A stretch of DNA of 8,771 nucleotides from NCBI GenBank assembly GCA_021808185.1, contig JAKBCB010000135.1, positions 1 through 8,771 on the forward strand. Direction: 5' to 3'. The translations under genes and the position numbers were made by a program. Below the pieces are notes generated by a model, which saw only the letters and a program-made list of their open reading frames with translations, was not told the origin of the DNA and did no database searches. How positions within the stretch are numbered: the stretch's first letter is position 1; every line of letters starts with the position of its first letter. The DNA comes from Pseudomonadota bacterium. Lineage in GTDB: Bacteria; Pseudomonadota; Alphaproteobacteria; Acetobacterales; Acetobacteraceae. Below are positions 5,951 through 8,771 of the stretch, piece by piece.

Positions 5951-6876
5951 CCGGGCGATCCGCCTCGCGCGCCATCCTGGGAACGGGCCTGCTGGCCGCG
6001 TTGCTCTGTGCCGCGACGTTGGCCGGGGCACAGGCGGCGGAGGGGTGCCGGCCTGTGGAGCGCGCCCGCATCGCGCTGGAGGTCGAGCACGGCAGCATGT
6101 TCGTGCCCATGACGCTCGATGGCGGGGCGGCGAGCCTCCTGCTCGACACCGGCGCCGAGCGCACGCTGCTGCGCACGGCGGCGGCCGCGCGGCTCGGGCT
6201 GCAGCGGCACGACACCTACAGCCACATCGTCGCCGGCTTCGGCGGCGCGGTTGCCACCGGTGAGGTGCACCCCAAGCGCGTGACGGTGGGGGGGCTGGCG
6301 ATGTCGGGGTTCTTCGCGCTGGTGGCCGACGTGTCCCTGGCCACGCATGGCGGGCAGCCGGCGGACGGATTGCTGGGCGGGGACGTGCTGGACGCCTTCG
6401 ATCTGGACATCGACATGAGCGGCCGGACGCTGACGCTGTACGCGCCGGGCGACTGCGCCGCCCCGATCCTGCCGTGGAACCAGCCGGCGCATGGCACGCC
6501 CGCGCATGTCTCATTGCGCCGGCATCTGGTCTTCGACGTGCGCATCGGCGGCCAGACGCTGCCGGCCTTCGTCGATACCGGCGCGCAGGCCAGCTTCATC
6601 GCCGCCGATGCCGCTGCCCGCCTGGGGCTCGATGCCGCGGCGCTGCGGCAGGATCCGGAGGTCTCGGCGCATGGCATCGGCCATGTCACCGGCGGACTGC
6701 GCCTGCATCGGTTCGATCGGCTGGAGGTCGCGGGCCTGACCTGGGCGCAGCCGGTCCTGGTCGTGGCGCCGCTGCATCTGGACGACGCCGATGTGATTCT
6801 CGGCGCCGATTTTCTCGACACGCACCGCGCCTGGTTCGCCTATCGCGGGCGCGAGATTCTGTTCGCTCCCCGCTGA
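5947..6876 (+). CDS. Secreted retropepsin-like aspartic protease with two DTG domains
   Basis: 309 aa from GTG 5947, which forms a GTGA overlap with the oxidoreductase stop; a GTG at 5929 in the same frame is the alternative. A GGGAGA site lies 10 bases before 5947. The N-terminus is a likely signal peptide (ASRAILGTGLLAALLCAATL, cleavage near AQA, residue 30), so the protein should work in the periplasm or outside. Two clan-AA lobes follow. Lobe 1 has LLLDTGAERTLL with Asp67 and the hydrophobic-hydrophobic-Gly motif GLLGGDVLDAF at 141-151. Lobe 2 has AFVDTGAQASFI with Asp210 and VILGADFLDTH at 283-293. Retropepsins need two DTG aspartates, usually from a homodimer, so this chain could form a complete active site alone. 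The coupling to an amino acid oxidoreductase is odd; they may share only transcription. Proteolytic activity is inferred. Confidence 0.85.
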   Translation: MTGRSASRAILGTGLLAALLCAATLAGAQAAEGCRPVERARIALEVEHGSMFVPMTLDGGAASLLLDTGAERTLLRTAAAARLGLQRHDTYSHIVAGFGGAVATGEVHPKRVTVGGLAMSGFFALVADVSLATHGGQPADGLLGGDVLDAFDLDIDMSGRTLTLYAPGDCAAPILPWNQPAHGTPAHVSLRRHLVFDVRIGGQTLPAFVDTGAQASFIAADAAARLGLDAAALRQDPEVSAHGIGHVTGGLRLHRFDRLEVAGLTWAQPVLVVAPLHLDDADVILGADFLDTHRAWFAYRGREILFAPR

Positions 6877-6878
6877 AT

Positions 6879-6892
6879 CCGGCGTGCGCCGG
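6879..6892 (+). terminator. Small hairpin after the protease gene
   Basis: CCGGC/GCCGG with a GTGC loop sits 2 bases after the protease stop codon. The position suits the end of the oxidoreductase-protease transcript, but the stem is only 5 bp (6 bp with a 2-base loop) and no T-tract follows. It is weak evidence for termination. Confidence 0.3.
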
Positions 6893-6967
6893 CTAGAGTT
6901 GCGAGGCGATCAGCCCGTATTCCAGCGCGGTGACGGACAACACCGGCAGTCCCTGTCCTGGCCCCGA
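6893..6967 (-). pseudogene. Small reading frame with Flp-pilin-like motif, possible gene remnant
   Basis: On the minus strand 24 codons run between a TGA (6970-6968) and a TAG (6895-6893). They encode GLPVLSVTALEYGLIASQL before the stop. TALEYGLIA resembles the TAIEYGLIA core of Flp/Fap pilins, yet the frame stops where the pilin's hydrophobic helix should continue, and no start codon lies in the fragment. It could be a decayed gene end or chance. I see no matching continuation in other frames. Confidence 0.2.
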
Positions 6968-7102
6968 TCAGCGCGTATCTGCCGTTGCCCCTTCCTACGT
7001 CGTACGGCCCTCGCTACGATCTGCGAAGTTGTCCTACCTGGGCAAGTTTAGCGCATTTCGTGGAGGCGGACATTGTCCATGAACCCTCATTGGAGCGAGG
7101 CG

Positions 7103-7119
7103 AGTTCGCATGGCGAACT
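7103..7119. repeat. Inverted repeat with 3-base loop
   Basis: AGTTCGC (7103-7109) and GCGAACT (7113-7119) are perfect complements around ATG, giving a 7-bp stem. It lies 12 bases before a second 7-bp inverted repeat (7132-7158). No gene overlaps them, so they are candidates for RNA structure or an element end. Confidence 0.45.
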
Positions 7120-7342
7120 GCGGAATCGCGACGATGCGGCGGGCAAATCTGCGCATCGGCGACCGCTTCTGAAATCATCGCAGCGGATGGGTGATGAGCA
7201 AGTCGGACGCTATCGCACCGCATGTGGCAATGCGCGTGCCTCCGTGATTGCGCCCCGGACCGCGCAGCGTGGGACCGGAGCGAGCGGATCTGTCGTCGGC
7301 GGCTCGTGCCCCGCCTGCGACGGCGGCGCATGGGCTGCCTGC

Positions 7343-7382
7343 CCGGGCTCAACGAACCAGCCCGGTCAGCCGAGCACTCGGC
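7343..7382 (+). promoter_or_regulatory. Two tandem inverted repeats directly before the membrane protein start
   Basis: CCGGGCT/AGCCCGG (7343-7349, 7359-7365; 9-base loop) is followed 3 bases later by GCCGAG-CA-CTCGGC (7369-7374, 7377-7382), which ends one base before the ATG at 7384. No Shine-Dalgarno sequence is visible between them. As RNA they could hide the start codon region; as DNA the second could be an operator. Function is inferred. Confidence 0.35.
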
Positions 7383-7383
7383 C

Positions 7384-8433
7384 ATGAGGCGCCTGTTCTT
7401 GCATGCCATCGCCTTCGCCTTTCTGGCGCTGGCATTGCTGCCGCTGTTCTTCACCATCGACCGGGTGATGGTGTTCGACACCGTGCCGCGCGACGACTAC
7501 GCGCCATTCCTGCTGTGGCTGGTCGGCGCTCCCGGCGGCGCGTTCCCGGGATCGCCGTACGGCTACCGCCTGCTGACGATGGTGGTGGCCGCGCCGTTCT
7601 ATGACTTGCTGCCGCCGTTGCGCTTCACCAATCTGCCGCCGGCCCTGACGCCACAGTATGTGCAGGCGACAGCAGCGATCGCCGCCTTGTCCTACCTGTC
7701 GCTGCTGGGCGCCGGCATGGTGGCCTATCGCATCGCGCGCGACCGCGCCGGCCTGCCACGCGCCGAGGCCCTGACCGCCGGCGTCTTGTTGAGCGCCCTT
7801 GCCCTGCAAAGCCAGTTCTTCGGCATCGACGCCTTTTCCATTCTGCTCGTGGCCGGCGGCGTCTGGTTGCTCGCTCTTCCGGTGGCGTTCGCGCTGCTGA
7901 TCGTACCGGCGACATTCGCCAACGAGAAGGTCGCCATCGTCTTCGCCATGTGGTTGACCATTCGCTGCCTGTGGACTGCGGCGGACCGGCAACGGCTGCG
8001 CACCCAATGGGGCGCCGCGCTGCTGGCGATTGCGCTGTATGCCGCCGCGCTGCGCTTCGTGCCCCTACCGGGAAACGCGTATCAGCTTGAGCCCGCCGGC
8101 TACCTCGCGACGCTCGGGGCAAACCTGCGGGCGTCGGTATCCGTGCGTGGGTTGCTGCTGAACCTGCTGCCCGTGGCGGTATTGTTCGCCATCGGGGCGG
8201 CCGGCTGGATCTCCGCCGCGCGCTCGCGCGCGATCGGCCCATTCCGCCCGATCGACCTGCTGATGATCCCGGGTTTGGTCGTGGTGGCGCTGGTGTTGAC
8301 GCAGATGTTCCAGACCGGCCGCATCGTCATGCACGCCGCGCCGCTGTTCGTCGTGCCGGCCGCCGCCGCCGCGGGACGCTGGATGCGGTTGGGGGAGGCG
8401 CCGCCGGCCGGCCGATTGACCGGTCGGGAGTGA
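7384..8433 (+). CDS. Unrecognised polytopic inner-membrane protein
   Basis: 349 aa, mostly hydrophobic. Likely membrane segments are near 4-24, 96-115, 130-145, 150-178, 183-198, 209-225, 257-278, 290-308 and 314-331, so about nine. The loop after the first segment carries an acidic pair (VPRDDYAPF, Asp37-Asp38) and then SPYGYRLLTM at 57-65. Later come FANEKVAIVF (178-187) and QTGRIVMHAAPLFVVP (310-325). An acidic motif in the first outer loop, many helices and a Gly-Arg before the last helix recall GT-C type glycosyltransferase-like proteins, but I cannot assign a family. The frame is open upstream to an ATG at 7222, yet that part is Arg/Cys-rich and unlike a protein; MRRLFLHAIAF at 7384 is a natural membrane-protein start. 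No ribosome site supports any start. It appears monocistronic. Confidence 0.75.
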   Translation: MRRLFLHAIAFAFLALALLPLFFTIDRVMVFDTVPRDDYAPFLLWLVGAPGGAFPGSPYGYRLLTMVVAAPFYDLLPPLRFTNLPPALTPQYVQATAAIAALSYLSLLGAGMVAYRIARDRAGLPRAEALTAGVLLSALALQSQFFGIDAFSILLVAGGVWLLALPVAFALLIVPATFANEKVAIVFAMWLTIRCLWTAADRQRLRTQWGAALLAIALYAAALRFVPLPGNAYQLEPAGYLATLGANLRASVSVRGLLLNLLPVAVLFAIGAAGWISAARSRAIGPFRPIDLLMIPGLVVVALVLTQMFQTGRIVMHAAPLFVVPAAAAAGRWMRLGEAPPAGRLTGRE

Positions 8434-8443
8434 CGGCGCGGCA

Positions 8444-8472
8444 TTGCGGCCCGCCCGCTTGCCTGCTAGACG
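8444..8472 (+). promoter_or_regulatory. Possible promoter of the tRNA-Pro gene
   Basis: TTGCGG (8444-8449) and TAGACG (8467-8472) are 17 bases apart. Each matches the consensus at about half the positions. The spacing puts the transcription start about 8 bases before the mature tRNA, a sensible distance. Confidence 0.25.
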
Positions 8473-8486
8473 GACGCACCGCAGGT

Positions 8487-8563
8487 CGGAGCGTAGCGCA
8501 GCCTGGTAGCGCATCAGTCTGGGGGACTGGGGGTCGTGGGTTCGAATCCCGCCGCTCCGACCA
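8487..8563 (+). tRNA. tRNA-Pro, anticodon GGG
   Basis: The 77 bases fold into a complete cloverleaf: acceptor CGGAGCG/CGCTCCG, D-stem GCGC/GCGC, and an anticodon stem TCAGT/ACTGG enclosing the loop CTGGGGG. T33 followed by GGG at 34-36 reads proline codon CCC (and CCU by wobble). The T-arm is GTGGG-TTCGAAT-CCCGC. Discriminator A and an encoded CCA end the gene. The opening CGGAGCGTAGCGCAG is typical of bacterial proline tRNAs. It lies alone between the membrane protein gene and a convergent aldo/keto reductase gene. Confidence 0.95.
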
Positions 8564-8600
8564 ATTCCACACATCATGAGCACGCGCGGCGGGCCGGGCG

Positions 8601-8771
8601 CTACACCGGCGGCGGATTGCGGTCGAACCCGCGTTGATGCCAGTACGGATAGGCAGGCGTGCGAGCGCTGGCCGAGTCGAGGGTGGCGACCTGCGCCGGA
8701 GTGAGGTTCCAGCCAACGGCGCCGAGATTCTGGCGCAACTGCTCCTCGTTGCGTGCGCCGATGATGACGGT
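8601..8771 (-). CDS. Aldo/keto reductase, C-terminal fragment cut by the window edge
   Basis: The last 56 residues and a TAG stop (8603-8601) are visible; the gene continues beyond the right edge. The fragment reads TVIIGARNEEQLRQNLGAVG, then WNLTPAQVATLDSAS, and ends RTPAYPYWHQRGFDRNPPPV. IIGAR..EQL..NL is the conserved C-terminal segment of the aldo/keto reductase family that contacts the 2'-phosphate and adenine of NADPH; L(T/S)PAQ.A.LD is the usual final helix. The PYWHQRGF tail is common in bacterial members. These are cytosolic NADPH-dependent carbonyl reductases; the substrate is unknown and the catalytic Tyr/Lys/His/Asp residues lie outside the window. It converges on the tRNA gene with 37 bases between. 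Confidence 0.88.
   Translation of the reverse strand, partial: TVIIGARNEEQLRQNLGAVGWNLTPAQVATLDSASARTPAYPYWHQRGFDRNPPPV

Larger units (their letters stand above)
6877..7383. other. About 500-base gap without a convincing gene, rich in inverted repeats
   Basis: No reading frame here looks like a real protein on either strand; the open frames are short or of low-complexity composition. The stretch 6985-7200 is less GC-rich than its surroundings. It holds GGACA-T-TGTCC (7068-7078), AGTTCGC-ATG-GCGAACT (7103-7119) and CGATGCG/CGCATCG (7132-7138 with 7152-7158, 13-base loop). Nearer the next gene there are two more inverted repeats. This could be a decayed mobile element, a small structured RNA or the long leader of the membrane protein gene. 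None can be shown from sequence alone. Confidence 0.5.

Noticed and set aside
4769..6514. A 581-codon open frame on the minus strand
   Set aside because: It lies antisense to the oxidoreductase and protease genes, which have clear motifs. Its Arg/Pro/His-rich composition is typical of a shadow.
7222..7383. N-terminal extension of the membrane protein
   Set aside because: The 54 extra residues are Arg/Cys-rich and unlike a membrane protein N-terminus, with no ribosome site before the ATG at 7222.
7014..7481. 155-codon minus-strand frame in the intergenic gap
   Set aside because: Arg/Ser-rich with no recognisable domain, and it runs into the start of the membrane protein gene.
8487..8600. Integration site of a mobile element at the tRNA-Pro 3' end
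   Set aside because: No integrase and no repeat of the tRNA 3' end is visible; an ordinary reductase gene follows closely.
1..8771. CRISPR array, toxin-antitoxin pair or phage defence system
   Set aside because: No regularly spaced direct repeats were seen, and no small paired genes or defence-type domains were found in either strand.

Overview
The window is very GC-rich, with strong G/C at third codon positions. It looks like chromosomal DNA of an alphaproteobacterium, possibly Rhodospirillales/Acetobacteraceae; that guess rests only on base composition, the style of the encoded proteins and the operon type. Long open frames on both strands are mostly compositional shadows, so genes were chosen by protein family, start/stop coupling and ribosome binding sites.

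Layout. (1) 1-632 (+): 3' part of an unrecognised Cys-rich protein gene. (2) 681-4593 (-): a tight five-gene operon, transcribed right to left. It encodes a family-3 polar amino acid binding protein, two HisM/GlnP-type permeases, a HisP/GlnQ-type ATPase, and an ornithine cyclodeaminase/mu-crystallin family protein whose active-site loop looks like that of an imine reductase. (3) 4594-4780: a divergent control region with a perfect 14-bp palindrome in an AT-rich island; its core matches the HutC-type GntR operator consensus. (4) 4781-5950 (+): a FAD-dependent oxidoreductase of the DAO family. A secreted aspartic protease-like protein with two DTG domains (5947-6876) overlaps its stop codon. (5) 6877-7383: about 500 bases without a convincing gene, holding several inverted repeats and one small reading frame with a Flp-pilin-like motif. 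(6) 7384-8433 (+): an unrecognised polytopic membrane protein. (7) 8487-8563 (+): tRNA-Pro(GGG) with encoded CCA. (8) 8601-8771 (-): the C-terminal end of an aldo/keto reductase.

How the genes may work together. The transporter would import a polar, cyclic or N-substituted amino acid. The FAD enzyme would oxidise its C-N bond to an imine, and the mu-crystallin-like protein would reduce a (cyclic) imine with NAD(P)H, for example in D-to-L inversion or cyclic imino acid breakdown. The parts list also resembles opine catabolic regions (ABC transporter, FAD oxidase, ornithine cyclodeaminase). The substrate cannot be read from sequence. Both divergent units are probably controlled together through the palindrome by a GntR-type regulator encoded outside the window.
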